A stretch of 64,000 bases of DNA, from contig JARGNS010000001.1 in assembly GCA_029213105.1 (NCBI GenBank), positions 9,433 to 73,432 of the forward strand, in the 5' to 3' direction. Origin of the DNA: Planctomycetota bacterium (GTDB lineage: Bacteria > Planctomycetota > PLA2 > JAEUHO01). Below the pieces are notes generated by a model that searched no databases, was not told the DNA's origin, and saw only the letters and a program-made list of their open reading frames with translations. The position numbers were made by a program, and so were the translations under genes. Every line of letters begins with the position of its first letter. Within the stretch, counting starts at the first letter, position 1. Below, piece by piece: positions 1 through 8,397 of this stretch.

Positions 1-332
1 ACCACGACCGTCTGCGCTACCCGGTTCTCGTCGATCCCGGTGATGACGACGTTCCGCGCTCCCGTGCCTGTCGCGGTCACGTCGTCCGCGCTGTCGGAGA
101 CGATCGAGAGCGTGCGAGCCGTGGTCATGGGCTCGAAGGTGCCCCCGAAGGAGGCGATCACCTCGGGGCCGCCCGTGTCTACGTCGGAGTTGTACCCGAA
201 CTTGTTCCACAGGGTGGACCCATTGCGGCGCCCGAGCGCCACCTCGGTGTTGTAGTCGACCTGCTGGGCGGCGTTGGCCGCCCCGATCTCGGTCGCGGTG
301 GGGGCGGTGTCGAATGCGCTTCGTCCGGACAT
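1..332 (-). CDS. Minor structural protein, partial (runs off left edge)
   Basis: This minus-strand frame is open from base 332 to the window edge, giving about 110 residues that begin MSGRSAFDTAPTATEIG. It is rich in Thr, Val, Gly and Asp, as small beta-rich phage head or tail proteins often are. The ATG shares its first base with the TGA of the upstream gene (TGATG), so the two are probably translated together. It is the last visible gene of the leftward packaging/head operon. I do not recognise a family; virion structural protein is inferred from composition and neighbours. Confidence 0.6.
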   Translation of the reverse strand, partial: MSGRSAFDTAPTATEIGAANAAQQVDYNTEVALGRRNGSTLWNKFGYNSDVDTGGPEVIASFGGTFEPMTTARTLSIVSDSADDVTATGTGARNVVITGIDENRVAQTVV

Positions 333-736
333 CAGTCAGTCCAGGTGAGCACGCTACGGTCGAGCGTCACGGTCCCAGCGTCGGTCTTCACGAAGAGGAA
401 CAGCGAGTCGACATCCGCGGGGTCGACCCAGTCGACATCGATCTTGTACACGGCACTACCGTCGGTCGCGGTCGTGATGCCGGTGGACAGCGTAGCCGTG
501 GTGTCGGGGACGACCATCTCGTCCCCTCCAGAGTCTCGCGTCAGGCGGACGGTGATGCTCGCCGCGCTCGAGATGCTCGAGACCTGCACGAAGAGCCCAG
601 ACAGCTTGCCGCTGAACTTGGAGTTCGTGGGCTTCAGGGACGCCGTGTTGAGCGCGTGCTCGTGGGACTTCGCCGCGTCGAACGAAGTGCCGACCGATGC
701 GCGGTCTGTGTCGTCAGTAGTGCCGTAGACTGCCAT
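332..736 (-). CDS. Small beta-rich structural protein, paralogue of the gene at 32607
   Basis: The product has 134 residues, rich in Thr, Ser, Asp and Val, with alternating hydrophobic residues suggesting a beta-sandwich. Residues RDSGGD near the middle and a C-terminal stretch ending in alternating Val/Asp resemble the product at 32607-33050, which has RDSGG in the same relative place and a similar VAKVDVGTATAETRVKW tail. I infer distant paralogues, perhaps decoration or fibre-associated proteins. The start is supported by AGAGG upstream. A perfect 10-bp inverted repeat with an extended -10 element (745-772) lies just in front, so this gene probably has its own promoter. The function is not known. 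Confidence 0.7.
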   Translation of the reverse strand: MAVYGTTDDTDRASVGTSFDAAKSHEHALNTASLKPTNSKFSGKLSGLFVQVSSISSAASITVRLTRDSGGDEMVVPDTTATLSTGITTATDGSAVYKIDVDWVDPADVDSLFLFVKTDAGTVTLDRSVLTWTD

Positions 737-744
737 GCGAAGAA

Positions 745-772
745 CCTCTCGTGCCGATCATAGCACGAGAGG
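745..772 (-). promoter_or_regulatory. Inverted repeat overlapping an extended -10 promoter
   Basis: There is a perfect 10-bp inverted repeat: CCTCTCGTGC at 745-754 and GCACGAGAGG at 763-772, with an 8-base centre. On the minus strand the centre and flank read TGC-TATGAT, a near-consensus extended -10 (hexamer 762-757), 20 bases upstream of the ATG at 736. No good -35 is visible. For read-through from the scaffold gene it could also act as a terminator hairpin, but it is followed only by TTCTTC. An operator/promoter overlap is the better reading. Confidence 0.55.
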
Positions 773-799
773 TCCGTCTCTGCACGTTACTACTGGTAC

Positions 800-1759
800 T
801 CAGCGGCGACGCGCGTTCTCCGTCATCTCGCGCTTGAGGTCAGCGTAGGACTTCGGCTTCGCCTCACCTCCGCTCACGTCGAACTGGGTCGTCGACTCGG
901 TGCTCATCAGCGCGACACTGGTCGGCACCTCGGCAGGTCCGTCGTTCGAGAACTTCGGGAAGAACACAGCGGTTACCTTGATCGCCTCGTCCGGGTCTGC
1001 GGCCGCGCCAGTCTGGAGCAGGTGCGAGAACTTGAGGAGGGCCTCCTCGTTGTCGTCCTCCCAGAGGTCCGGAGCGTTCTTGTCGATCCACGAGGTGATG
1101 CTGTCGAGCACCTCGGCGTTGCGCCGCTCCTCCGCGGCCGCGTTGGCCTCGCGGAGCGTTGCCAGTTCCTGCTCAAGCCGGGTCTTCTCGGCCTCTACCG
1201 GGTTGTACTTCTCCTCCCACTCCTGGAGGAGCTGCTGTCGGAGCGCCTCCTTCTCGGTGTCGAACTCCCCGCGAAGTGCCGTCTCGGTCTCGGTCTTGGC
1301 CGTCTCGAGCGCGGTGATCTTCTGGCGAAGCTCGTCGGCCTCCTGCATCGCCTGCGTACCGAGGTCCTCTCCGTTGTCCAGCCACCGCTTGTACCGAGCA
1401 AGCTCGGTCTGCGCGGTGGAGAGCTGGCTCTCGATGAGGGTGCGATCCTCGGCGAGCTTCTGCGTCGCCTTGGTCAGACCCGACTCGACGTTGCGGAACT
1501 TCAGCTTCATGCCGGTCATGAGGACGTTGCGATACGCCTCTGGCACGTGCTCCTTGAACCACGGCGCCGACTCGAGCGCGTCGAGTTCACCGTTCCACTC
1601 GACGTCACCCACGTCAGGGGTGACGCTCTCGCCAACTTCGGGTGCCGCGTCGTCGACCACGGTCTCGGCGACTGCCTCAACCGGGGTCTCCACGGGCGTC
1701 TCTACGGGAGTCTCGACCACCGGGGTCTCGACAGCCGCGACTTCCTCTTCGTGCTCCAT
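800..1759 (-). CDS. Probable capsid scaffolding protein
   Basis: The product has 319 residues and is strongly acidic. The N-terminal 40 residues contain tandem (V/E)-E-T-P-V repeats. Residues about 95-225 are rich in Glu, Lys, Gln, Leu and Ala with heptad character, predicting a long coiled coil. The C-terminus is short and basic (LKREMTENARRR), as in scaffolds that dock on the capsid protein. Position supports scaffold: it follows the portal gene and small acidic proteins in the head operon. GAGGAGTGACAC precedes the ATG. The coat protein it would serve is on the opposite strand at 8636. Scaffold is inferred from composition and position, not from a family motif. Confidence 0.65.
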   Translation of the reverse strand: MEHEEEVAAVETPVVETPVETPVETPVEAVAETVVDDAAPEVGESVTPDVGDVEWNGELDALESAPWFKEHVPEAYRNVLMTGMKLKFRNVESGLTKATQKLAEDRTLIESQLSTAQTELARYKRWLDNGEDLGTQAMQEADELRQKITALETAKTETETALRGEFDTEKEALRQQLLQEWEEKYNPVEAEKTRLEQELATLREANAAAEERRNAEVLDSITSWIDKNAPDLWEDDNEEALLKFSHLLQTGAAADPDEAIKVTAVFFPKFSNDGPAEVPTSVALMSTESTTQFDVSGGEAKPKSYADLKREMTENARRR

Positions 1760-1776
1760 GTGTCACTCCTCGGCGC

Positions 1777-2259
1777 TCAGGCGCCGCTCGGGTCCTCGGG
1801 CATCTCGGCGGGGGCGTTCATCGCCTCCTTCATGGCCGACGCAGCCTTCTGCCCCATCGAGAGCATGATGGCCTTCAGCGCGTCGTAGTTGCCGTCGAGC
1901 TTCTTCGCGATGTCCTCGGCGGACATCTCGGCGTACTCGGGCATGGACATGGCCTCGGCGTAGACCGCCTGGCCGGTCATCTCGTCACCGTCGAAGAGCT
2001 TGTCGGCGAAGAGCTTGGCGCCCTCCTCCTCGCTGCCCTCGTCGTCCGAACCCTCGCCCTCCTCGGAGGGGATCTCGGCCTCGGGGGCCTCGTCGACGCC
2101 CTCGTCGGACTCCGCGGGAAGCTCTTCGACCGCCTCCTCGACGGACTCCCCGGACTCCTCCCCAGACTCCTCGGCGGGCTCGTCTTCGGGCTCGTCCTTC
2201 TTCATCTTCTTCGCGCGGAAGTCCTTGAGCTTCTTGGCGGCGTCCATTCCAGGCTTCAT
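1777..2259 (-). CDS. Acidic head-associated protein
   Basis: The product has 160 residues. The first 20 are basic (KKLKDFRAKKMKK); a central block of about 60 residues is almost entirely Glu, Asp, Ser, Pro and Ala and is probably disordered; a more structured end follows (YAEAMSMPEYAEMSAEDIA). The ATG at 2259 was chosen because TGAGGAC lies just upstream and the previous gene stops 8 bases before it; an upstream extension would read back through the neighbour. Acidic proteins next to a scaffold are often co-scaffolds or prohead-associated factors. I do not recognise a family. Confidence 0.6.
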   Translation of the reverse strand: MKPGMDAAKKLKDFRAKKMKKDEPEDEPAEESGEESGESVEEAVEELPAESDEGVDEAPEAEIPSEEGEGSDDEGSEEEGAKLFADKLFDGDEMTGQAVYAEAMSMPEYAEMSAEDIAKKLDGNYDALKAIMLSMGQKAASAMKEAMNAPAEMPEDPSGA

Positions 2260-2266
2260 GATGTCC

Positions 2267-2764
2267 TCAGGTGTTCTTGGCGGTGTAGTCGGAGACCCGC
2301 TTGGTCTGTGCTTCGACCTTGCTGATATCACGGTGGACATCAGTCGTCTTGACCCTACCACGATCGAGGCCTTCCCGCTTCTTGCGGAGGTCCTCGGTCT
2401 GCTTCTCGCCCATCATCTGGGCGTCGACACCGAGCTTCGCACGGTGGTCAGCGATGCGCTGCTTGCGCGCGTCGATGCGTGCGTCGATCTCGGAGTTGGA
2501 AGGCGTGTGGACCTTCACGTACTTGCCGGGGTTCTTGGCCTCGAGTTCCTTGACGCGCGCGTCAAGGTCCGAGGTGGTCATCTCCTTGCCGTCCACCATG
2601 ACGTAGCCGAAGCCCGTGAAGGTCGGGGAGGCCCCGCTGAACCACGTCACGGACTGCGCAGCTCCGCATACCTCACACGGGGGCGGACCGTCCTTGCGGC
2701 GGTAGATCTCGGTCGCGACCAAGTGCCCGTTGGCGCACTTCAGGTCATGGGAAACGAAACTCAT
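2267..2764 (-). CDS. Zinc-ribbon protein with coiled-coil tail
   Basis: The product has 165 residues. Its N-terminus carries C10, H14 and C30-x2-C33 (CEVC), the spacing of a FmdB-like zinc ribbon; the region between has RRKDGPPP. Residues about 70-160 are charged and helical (Lys, Arg, Asp, Glu, Gln), consistent with a coiled coil. AAGGAGTGACAC precedes the ATG, the same cassette as in front of the scaffold gene. It sits between portal and scaffold, so a virion or assembly role is plausible but unproven. Zinc ribbons of this kind are common in small phage head-operon proteins of unknown function. Confidence 0.65.
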   Translation of the reverse strand: MSFVSHDLKCANGHLVATEIYRRKDGPPPCEVCGAAQSVTWFSGASPTFTGFGYVMVDGKEMTTSDLDARVKELEAKNPGKYVKVHTPSNSEIDARIDARKQRIADHRAKLGVDAQMMGEKQTEDLRKKREGLDRGRVKTTDVHRDISKVEAQTKRVSDYTAKNT

Positions 2765-2782
2765 GTGTCACTCCTTGAGCGG

Positions 2783-3430
2783 TCACTCAGACTGATCGGC
2801 CTGAACGTAGTCGGGACCCGCGAGGCGTCGCTGCTTGCTGAGGTCGTAGTGCAGGCCTCGAACCCACTTGCGCATCGACGTGAGGTCGCGGAACGGGGGG
2901 TGATCGATCCCCATCTCGTCGAGGCGCTTCGACATGTGCTGCAGCATCATTGCGGGGCCTTGCTTCGCCTCCTCGTACGCCTCCGCGTAGCGGGGGGTGA
3001 ACCGACTGGTGTCTTCGTTCACGTTGATGGTGCCCCTGGCGTGGGGCACTTCACCCGCGCTCGTCGGTCTTGCGTATTCCCGCGATGACACGCCACCGAT
3101 GACTGCGTCGGGCTCCCCGTGCGTGTATGCCATGATGTCCTGCATCACGCCCTCGAGCGCGTCCTGCGTCGGTGTCCCGTCGGGGAGCGCCTGAGGTACT
3201 TGCGTCTGGAAACCAGCTGCGAACTTGACGTTCGAGTTCTCGGTCTCGTACGAAGGCGAGATCGTCTTCTCACGCCCAGCCCGCCCGTTGTGCGAGAGGT
3301 CGTACACACCCGTCGGCGGGGTCTTGACGACGGCTGCTGGCATCCGACCTACCGCGTCGTATCGGAACTCATCGTGCGACCCTCTGGGAGTGTACTCCTG
3401 CCGGTCATCGGCGGCTGCGCGGGCCTCCAA
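2783..3430 (-). CDS. Unrecognised head-operon protein, start uncertain
   Basis: The coding frame is clear from its end at 2783, but the start is not. The first standard start codon is TTG at 3430, giving 215 residues. The same frame is open for about 30 more codons upstream, through a Lys-rich stretch (KPKKKTKKKAPE), and meets only a CTG next to the portal stop at 3505. The true start may be that CTG, the TTG, or an internal Met. The product is hydrophilic, with no membrane segment and no motif I recognise. It lies directly behind the portal gene. Confidence 0.5.
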   Translation of the reverse strand: MEARAAADDRQEYTPRGSHDEFRYDAVGRMPAAVVKTPPTGVYDLSHNGRAGREKTISPSYETENSNVKFAAGFQTQVPQALPDGTPTQDALEGVMQDIMAYTHGEPDAVIGGVSSREYARPTSAGEVPHARGTINVNEDTSRFTPRYAEAYEEAKQGPAMMLQHMSKRLDEMGIDHPPFRDLTSMRKWVRGLHYDLSKQRRLAGPDYVQADQSE

Positions 3431-3504
3431 CTCGTCGCGGAGTTCTTCGTAGTTCTGGACCTCGGGCGCCTTCTTCTTGGTCTTCTTCTTGGGCTTGGTG
3501 AACC

Positions 3505-5184
3505 TCAGACGGCGTCGGCGCCGTACGTCTCGGCGACGGGCGGTGGTCCGCCCTGCTCAGCCTGTGGCGGCATCTCCTGCTCTGGCTGAGCCACAGCGGC
3601 GCCTCCCAGCGCCTGCTGCTGCTCCGCCTCGGCCTGAGCCTGTGCAGCGGCCGCCGCGGCCTCGCGAGCCTTCTCCTCGGGGATGACGATGCTGTTCGGC
3701 AGACCAAGCGCCCGGATCAACTCCTCGAAGAGCTTGTACGCGTCGACGTTGGGCGCCTGCATGAGCAGCGGGACCATCGCCTGCAGGGTCTCGAGCAGGA
3801 CCGCCGGGTTCTTCCGGATGGGGTTGTACGCCACCATCTCGAAGTCCATCTTCAGGTCCTTGATGTCCTGCACTCGGAGAGCCGCGAACGCGCCGCCTCC
3901 GGTCAGACGGACCATCTTCGGCCGCTTCATGTACCGCTGCATCAGGTAGAACATCTTGTGCGCCACCTCCTCGATGGCGGTGTTCAGGTGCCCCTCGCGC
4001 GTTGCCAGGCGGGTCCGAAGCTGCGCGTCGATGATGGCCATCTCGGTCGCGGTCTTCGCGCCGGCGACCTGACCGCGTGCGGCCTCCGCCAGCGCGCTCT
4101 GGAAGGCGGCGTCGCTCTCGAGCCGCTCGATGAACGTGATGATGGTCTGCGGCATCTCCGGCAGCGGCATGTTGTAGAAGTGCGCGGCGAAGTTGCGCAT
4201 CTCGTCGGTCCCGTCTGCGTCCACTCCGACGAACGAACCGACCGCGGCGTCGAGCGCCTTGTCGAGCGTCTCGCTGTCGATCTTGCCCGCGTCGTACAGG
4301 ATCTTGGGGACCTGCATGTACGTGATGCGCTTCCACAGGGTCAGCAGGTGGTTGATGTTCGCCTGCTGGTCCAGGATGAGCTGGACCTCTGAGAGACCGA
4401 GGCAGTCCACGCCGCTGTGGTTCAGCGAGAACATGCAGAACGGGATGTAGTCGATCTTCCCCTCGAAGAGAACGTGGTTCGTCTCGAGGTGGTAGTGGAT
4501 GACCCTCCCGCTCTCACAGTCGTAGTACTCGTAGACGAGGATGCGCTTGTCGACCTCACCGAGCCGCTCGGAGTCGTCGCTCGTCTGCTCGTCCCGCATC
4601 CACGAGGGGTACTTGTCGGGCTTGATGTCGTCGTTGTGCTTGTAGCGGCCAGCCTTGACGCGCGCGTGGTACACAGACGGCCGCAGCGGGCACGCCTGAA
4701 TCCAGTAGCTGATGTCGTCGTTGTCGCGCACGCTCAGGTCAAAGAAGACCGTCGCGGGGTTCGGGATGCTGATGACTGGAGAGTCGTTCTTCGCGTCCCA
4801 CGTGACCTTGAACACGCCGCGCTTGCACAGCGTCGCGTCGAGCAACGCCAACGAGGAGCGGCGGCGCATGCTGACCTTGCGGAACGCCCACGTCATCAGG
4901 GCGCTCACCTCACCCGCGAGAGCCTGACTCTCCTCGGTCTGCGGCATCGCCGCGACCTGCGGATTCGGGCCCAGCAGGTTGCTGATGCCGGTGTCTGCGA
5001 TGGCGTAGACGAGGTTCTTCTGCGCGTGCGTGCGCGACAGTCGAAGGTCAACGGCTTGGCCCTTCGACTCGGACGCGTCCCAGAAGTCACCACGGTAGTA
5101 CGCCCGAGCACGGTCGAAGTCGCCCTTCTCACGGGTCTGGTAGTGACGTAGGTGGTGCTTGATCAGCGCGTCCAACTTGGCCAT
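3505..5184 (-). CDS. Portal protein
   Basis: The product has 559 residues, the usual portal size. It follows the terminase with two small genes between. The N-terminus has the long helical, basic region typical of portals (HLRHYQTREKGDFDRARAYY). The middle contains DLSVRD, a beta-rich wing-like region and Asp/Asn-containing turns, and a long helix region follows around residues 360-420 (TATEMAIIDAQLRTRLATR). The last 50 residues are Ala/Gln/Pro-rich and probably disordered. Portals form the dodecameric ring at the capsid vertex through which DNA is pumped. The call rests on length, order of genes and overall pattern; sub-family is not assigned. Confidence 0.85.
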   Translation of the reverse strand: MAKLDALIKHHLRHYQTREKGDFDRARAYYRGDFWDASESKGQAVDLRLSRTHAQKNLVYAIADTGISNLLGPNPQVAAMPQTEESQALAGEVSALMTWAFRKVSMRRRSSLALLDATLCKRGVFKVTWDAKNDSPVISIPNPATVFFDLSVRDNDDISYWIQACPLRPSVYHARVKAGRYKHNDDIKPDKYPSWMRDEQTSDDSERLGEVDKRILVYEYYDCESGRVIHYHLETNHVLFEGKIDYIPFCMFSLNHSGVDCLGLSEVQLILDQQANINHLLTLWKRITYMQVPKILYDAGKIDSETLDKALDAAVGSFVGVDADGTDEMRNFAAHFYNMPLPEMPQTIITFIERLESDAAFQSALAEAARGQVAGAKTATEMAIIDAQLRTRLATREGHLNTAIEEVAHKMFYLMQRYMKRPKMVRLTGGGAFAALRVQDIKDLKMDFEMVAYNPIRKNPAVLLETLQAMVPLLMQAPNVDAYKLFEELIRALGLPNSIVIPEEKAREAAAAAAQAQAEAEQQQALGGAAVAQPEQEMPPQAEQGGPPPVAETYGADAV

Positions 5185-5187
5185 GGA

Positions 5188-5532
5188 TCAGCCCTCGGTC
5201 CCGTCAGAGGGATCCATCATCGCCTGGTACACGGAGTCGGAGATGAACCCGCGACCCTTCAGGAGGTCACCAACGGAGCGCATCGCCTTCATCTGCTCGA
5301 TGCTGAGGTCGGGGAGGTCGAGGGGACCAGTCGCCGGCGTCGTAGGCGCCTCTGGGGCAGCCTCCTCGGCGGGGGACGCGGTGAACGCGAGGTTGCCGGC
5401 CTCACCCTCTGGCTCGATCTTCTGCGGGCCCATGTCGCGCGGCGGGCGGGCGAACGAGAAGTTCTCGCGCATGGAGGCCATCTGGGTCCGCGCGTCGTCG
5501 TTCATCTGCTTCTTGAGGTCGTCGTAGGCCAT
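5188..5532 (-). CDS. Small protein between terminase and portal
   Basis: The product has 114 residues. The N-terminal 30 residues are helical and charged; the middle is Pro/Ala/Thr-rich and low complexity; the C-terminus is a compact helical segment (SIEQMKAMRSVGDLLKGRG). Its ATG overlaps the stop of the 47-residue gene upstream (TGATG), and it ends 3 bases before the portal start, so these genes form one translation unit. No family is recognised. It could be a head assembly factor by position. Confidence 0.6.
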   Translation of the reverse strand: MAYDDLKKQMNDDARTQMASMRENFSFARPPRDMGPQKIEPEGEAGNLAFTASPAEEAAPEAPTTPATGPLDLPDLSIEQMKAMRSVGDLLKGRGFISDSVYQAMMDPSDGTEG

Positions 5533-5675
5533 CAGTCTTCCTTCGGGGTCGTGGAGAGCTTCTCATCGACCACCTGCTTCTCCGCCGCCTCTCGGGCAGC
5601 CTTCTCCTCGCGGAGCAGTTCGAGCTTCAGGTAGGCGTAGTCGCGCCGCGGGGTCCGGCTAACCATGTCGGTCAT
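5532..5675 (-). CDS. 47-residue coiled-coil-like protein linking terminase and portal genes
   Basis: This very short gene encodes 47 residues beginning MTDMVSRTPRRDYAYLK. Its ATG overlaps the terminase stop (ATGA) and its TGA overlaps the next ATG (TGATG), which is strong evidence that it is translated. The sequence is almost entirely helical and charged (LKLELLREEKAAREAAEKQ), so a short coiled coil is likely. No function can be assigned; coupling suggests a stoichiometric role with the packaging or head proteins. Confidence 0.65.
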   Translation of the reverse strand: MTDMVSRTPRRDYAYLKLELLREEKAAREAAEKQVVDEKLSTTPKED

Positions 5676-7312
5676 CGCATTCTCGGGATGGTGTTTGCAG
5701 ACTCGAGGCGCTTGCGCCCCATGGTATCACGACCCTTGTCGAACAGCCCGTACGGGATGCCCTCCTCGGTCACTTCGAGGTCGTCCTTCTTCTCGGCTTC
5801 CTTCTTGCGACGACGCTCGAGACGCTTGAGAGCGGCCTGTAGAAGCGCCCCCGCCATCACGTAGGTTCGGGCTCGGTCGAAGTGGTGACCGACGTCGTCC
5901 TCGCCCTTCACGCGACGAGAGAAGTCGCCGTCGTAGCGGAGCAGCTGCTGCAGCCCCTGACGCGACCGGATGACGAGGCTCTCCTCGCGGAGCAACTGCA
6001 CCAGAGCGAACTCTGCCTTGGCGATGCTCTGGGAGGACGCCCACCAGCCGGGGCGCCGCTTCGAGTAGTAGAGCCGGGTGCTCAGACTACGCAGCGCGGT
6101 GATGCAACCTGCGTGGTTCGACTCGACGACCGCGCGTGCGTTGTTGTAGTACTCGCAGACCAGGCTAATGCGGACGGCGAACCGGTCGGGCGCCTCGACG
6201 CCGGACCAGACCGCGACCTCCTCGAGAGTGTCCATGTCGAACACGGTCAACGCCGCGGGGTCTCCGTTCTGACCGAAGCCAGTTGGGTCGGCGTACAACT
6301 CGTAGGTGTGCCCGGGGATCGGCTTGACGAACTCGCCGCAGCCGTGGCTGCCCTCGATGGGGTCGGGCATCGCACCGTCGAGCAGGCGCCGGATGACCTC
6401 TTCGGGCATCATCGGGCGCTGGCTGCCGAGCCAGCCGTCGTGCGGGTCGGACGGGTACTTCGACGAGAACAGTCGGGTGTCCCCGACGAACTCGGACTTC
6501 AGCGCGTCACGCATGAACGCGACGTGCTCCATCGTCATCCCCGGATGGGCGCCCATGTACTCCAACTCCGCCTCGGAGGGCACGAAGTCGGAGGGCACTG
6601 GTCGGAGGCACGTGTCGTCGTGCCACCACTCGAGGAACAGCGGGTAGAAGCGACCCTCGCGCGACAGCGCGTTGTGCCACATGCGCTCGTGGTACGAGCC
6701 GGCCTTGCCAGGCGTGGACTCGATGATGAGCTTCGCGTTCTTGCGCTTGCGGATGCCGGGGAACAGGTTGGTGATGGCGTTCTGCTGGTGCAGGGCCTCG
6801 CCAAGCTCCGTGATGTGCAGTCGGTCGATGGAGAACCCGACGGCGGGAGAGCGGCCCTCGAGGGTCTTGATGGTCACGCGGCCGCCGTGCCAGAACTCCA
6901 ACTCACGCTTCGAGCCCTTGCTGCCCTTGGCCAGCGGCGCGCGGATTGCCTCTGGCAGGTTCTCGTAGGCGAAGCGCAGGCGCCGGAACGCCATCTCCGC
7001 GGTCGAGATGGTGTCGGCGATGAGCAGGCCTTCGATGCCCTGCCGGTACATGCAGTCCCGCAGGAGCAAGTGCATGAGCGTGATCGTGGTGATCTTCGCC
7101 TGCCGGTACTTCGTGACGAAGACCCACTTGTTGTCTTCGATCGCGCGGATGACCTGGATCTGAGCGCGCGTAGGCTCGAGGAACCCGGTGGTCTCGTTCT
7201 CCCGAACGATCTTGCACATGGAGACGAACGCCTCGGGCACCGAGAGCATCTTCTCGATCATCGCGCGGTCCATGCCAGCGCAGGTCACGATGTCGGCGCC
7301 AGTGTTTGACAT
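5672..7312 (-). CDS. terL: Terminase large subunit (ATPase and nuclease)
   Basis: The product has 546 residues from the ATG at 7312, which has GGAG 8 bases upstream; a GTG at 7321 would add three residues. The terminase fold is visible in order: a degenerate Walker A (KYRQAKITT, about 68-76), a Walker B-like strand (RLHITELGE, about 164-172), and the coupling motif IIESTP (about 196-201). The RNase H-like nuclease follows, with YADPTG (Asp about 342), VVESN (Glu about 397) and a distal Asp near 484. The protein drives ATP-dependent DNA packaging through the portal and cuts concatemers. Unusual points are K-I-T-T in place of GKT/S and Thr before the catalytic Glu in Walker B. Confidence 0.92.
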   Translation of the reverse strand: MSNTGADIVTCAGMDRAMIEKMLSVPEAFVSMCKIVRENETTGFLEPTRAQIQVIRAIEDNKWVFVTKYRQAKITTITLMHLLLRDCMYRQGIEGLLIADTISTAEMAFRRLRFAYENLPEAIRAPLAKGSKGSKRELEFWHGGRVTIKTLEGRSPAVGFSIDRLHITELGEALHQQNAITNLFPGIRKRKNAKLIIESTPGKAGSYHERMWHNALSREGRFYPLFLEWWHDDTCLRPVPSDFVPSEAELEYMGAHPGMTMEHVAFMRDALKSEFVGDTRLFSSKYPSDPHDGWLGSQRPMMPEEVIRRLLDGAMPDPIEGSHGCGEFVKPIPGHTYELYADPTGFGQNGDPAALTVFDMDTLEEVAVWSGVEAPDRFAVRISLVCEYYNNARAVVESNHAGCITALRSLSTRLYYSKRRPGWWASSQSIAKAEFALVQLLREESLVIRSRQGLQQLLRYDGDFSRRVKGEDDVGHHFDRARTYVMAGALLQAALKRLERRRKKEAEKKDDLEVTEEGIPYGLFDKGRDTMGRKRLESANTIPRMR

Positions 7313-7337
7313 CCGTTTCACTCCATGTCACGAAATG

Positions 7338-7562
7338 TCAGGAACGCTTGTCCATCGCAGACTCCGCTCGCCACGTCTCTGCGCGCCGCTCGAAGACCTC
7401 GAGCGCCCAGTAGGTGAGCTTCCGCAGCACCTCCGACTGGTCGATGTCGCAGGGGCGTACCGGGTGGTCGCTCTCGCTCGCCAAGTAGTCCTTGAGACCA
7501 CTGACCCGGTCGCGGGTCCCGTCGTGGAACCGGGTGCCGATGTACTCGCCGAGCTTCGCCAT
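7338..7562 (-). CDS. Small ribbon-helix-helix-like protein ahead of terminase
   Basis: The product has 74 residues from the ATG at 7562, which has a strong GGAGG five bases upstream. The C-terminal half (DIDQSEVLRKLTYWALEVFERR) has the pattern of the second strand and helices of a ribbon-helix-helix DNA-binding protein, and basic residues are spread throughout. It lies immediately in front of the large terminase and next to the divergent palindromic promoter. Two readings are possible: a transcription regulator acting on the palindromes, or an unusually short small terminase. Neither is proven. Confidence 0.6.
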   Translation of the reverse strand: MAKLGEYIGTRFHDGTRDRVSGLKDYLASESDHPVRPCDIDQSEVLRKLTYWALEVFERRAETWRAESAMDKRS

Positions 7563-7620
7563 GTTGCCTCCGCAAACGACTGTAACCCGAACGTACAACA
7601 CCGTCTACGTCTCTGCGAGT

Positions 7621-7648
7621 TTCGTGCTAACTTAGCGATAAGCACGAA
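7621..7648. promoter_or_regulatory. Divergent promoter palindrome between packaging and capsid arms
   Basis: TTCGTGCT (7621-7628) and AGCACGAA (7641-7648) form an 8-bp inverted repeat with a 12-base centre. On the plus strand it holds TGC-TAACTT, an extended -10 (hexamer 7628-7633) upstream of the gene at 7671. On the minus strand the same palindrome gives TGC-TTATCG (7641-7636), a weaker match facing the terminase operon. This is the only non-coding stretch between the two diverging arms, so it is the likely bidirectional promoter and a candidate operator. Confidence 0.5.
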
Positions 7649-7670
7649 CCCCTCTCTTCAGGAGAACGAC

Positions 7671-8339
7671 ATGAGCAAGAAGCTGATCCGCCAGGGCGAG
7701 GTCTACCCCGCATCCGGTATCCCGTGGGCGCAGGGCGTCTACGCTGTCGCAGGCGAGGCGCTGAGTCAGTACGACATCGTGGTCCTGAACGCCGGCGTCG
7801 CCGGTCGGGACATCGCGACGTGCAACAAGGCGGACGCTGACGGCGTCGGCCTGCAGGCCGGGCAGATGTACATCGCCGCAGGGGCTGCCGCCGCCGGTGA
7901 GCGCGTCACCCTCGTCCCATGGGTCACCATCACGGGCGTCGACACCAGCGCGGTCGCTGCCGCGGGCCTGCCGGTGTACCTGTCGACCACGCCGGGCGGC
8001 TGGACCGCCACGAAGCCATCCGGCGCCGACGACGTGGTCATCCCGGTCGGCACAGCCCTCGTCGACGACGCTGCCGGCGTGGTCCGCCTGCAGCCCACCA
8101 ACGGTCTCGACGGGCTTTCGAAGCGCGGTACCGCAGCAGTCGTGACCGCCGGCGTCACCGTCTCCCTCGGCAACAACTTCGCCAGCGGTCTCGCGGTCGT
8201 GTCGTGGGCCGAGGACCCGGGCAGCGACCAGTCCCTGTTCGTCGCCATCGACAGCAGCGGCGACATGGTCATCACGCCCACCGCGGCAGTCACGGGCTCC
8301 AAGACCTGCAACTACGTGGCCTACGCCGCTGCCATCTGA
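7671..8339 (+). CDS. Decoration-type or capsid-associated protein
   Basis: The product has 222 residues; AGGAGAACGAC precedes the ATG at 7671. The sequence is Ala/Gly/Val/Thr-rich and beta-like, with short turns of the kind found in capsid-stabilising proteins (GLPVYLSTTPGG, DDAAGVVRL). It is the first gene of the rightward arm, has its own promoter palindrome upstream and a terminator at 8398 downstream, so it forms a separate transcription unit from the major capsid gene. High expression is likely. The function is inferred from position and composition. Confidence 0.6.
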   Translation: MSKKLIRQGEVYPASGIPWAQGVYAVAGEALSQYDIVVLNAGVAGRDIATCNKADADGVGLQAGQMYIAAGAAAAGERVTLVPWVTITGVDTSAVAAAGLPVYLSTTPGGWTATKPSGADDVVIPVGTALVDDAAGVVRLQPTNGLDGLSKRGTAAVVTAGVTVSLGNNFASGLAVVSWAEDPGSDQSLFVAIDSSGDMVITPTAAVTGSKTCNYVAYAAAI

Positions 8340-8397
8340 AAGCGGTTGATGTGGCGCGCGGGGCCAGCTCCACCCTGCTCGAGCCACTACAACCGCC

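Noticed and set aside
900..1868. Ser-rich plus-strand frame opposite the scaffold gene
   Set aside because: Ser/Arg/Ala composition is the reverse complement of a Glu/Lys/Asp-rich gene; no start signal.
7188..7670. N-terminal extension of the gene at 7671
   Set aside because: It would overlap the terminase and RHH-like genes on the other strand and cross the promoter palindrome; the ATG at 7671 has an excellent Shine-Dalgarno.
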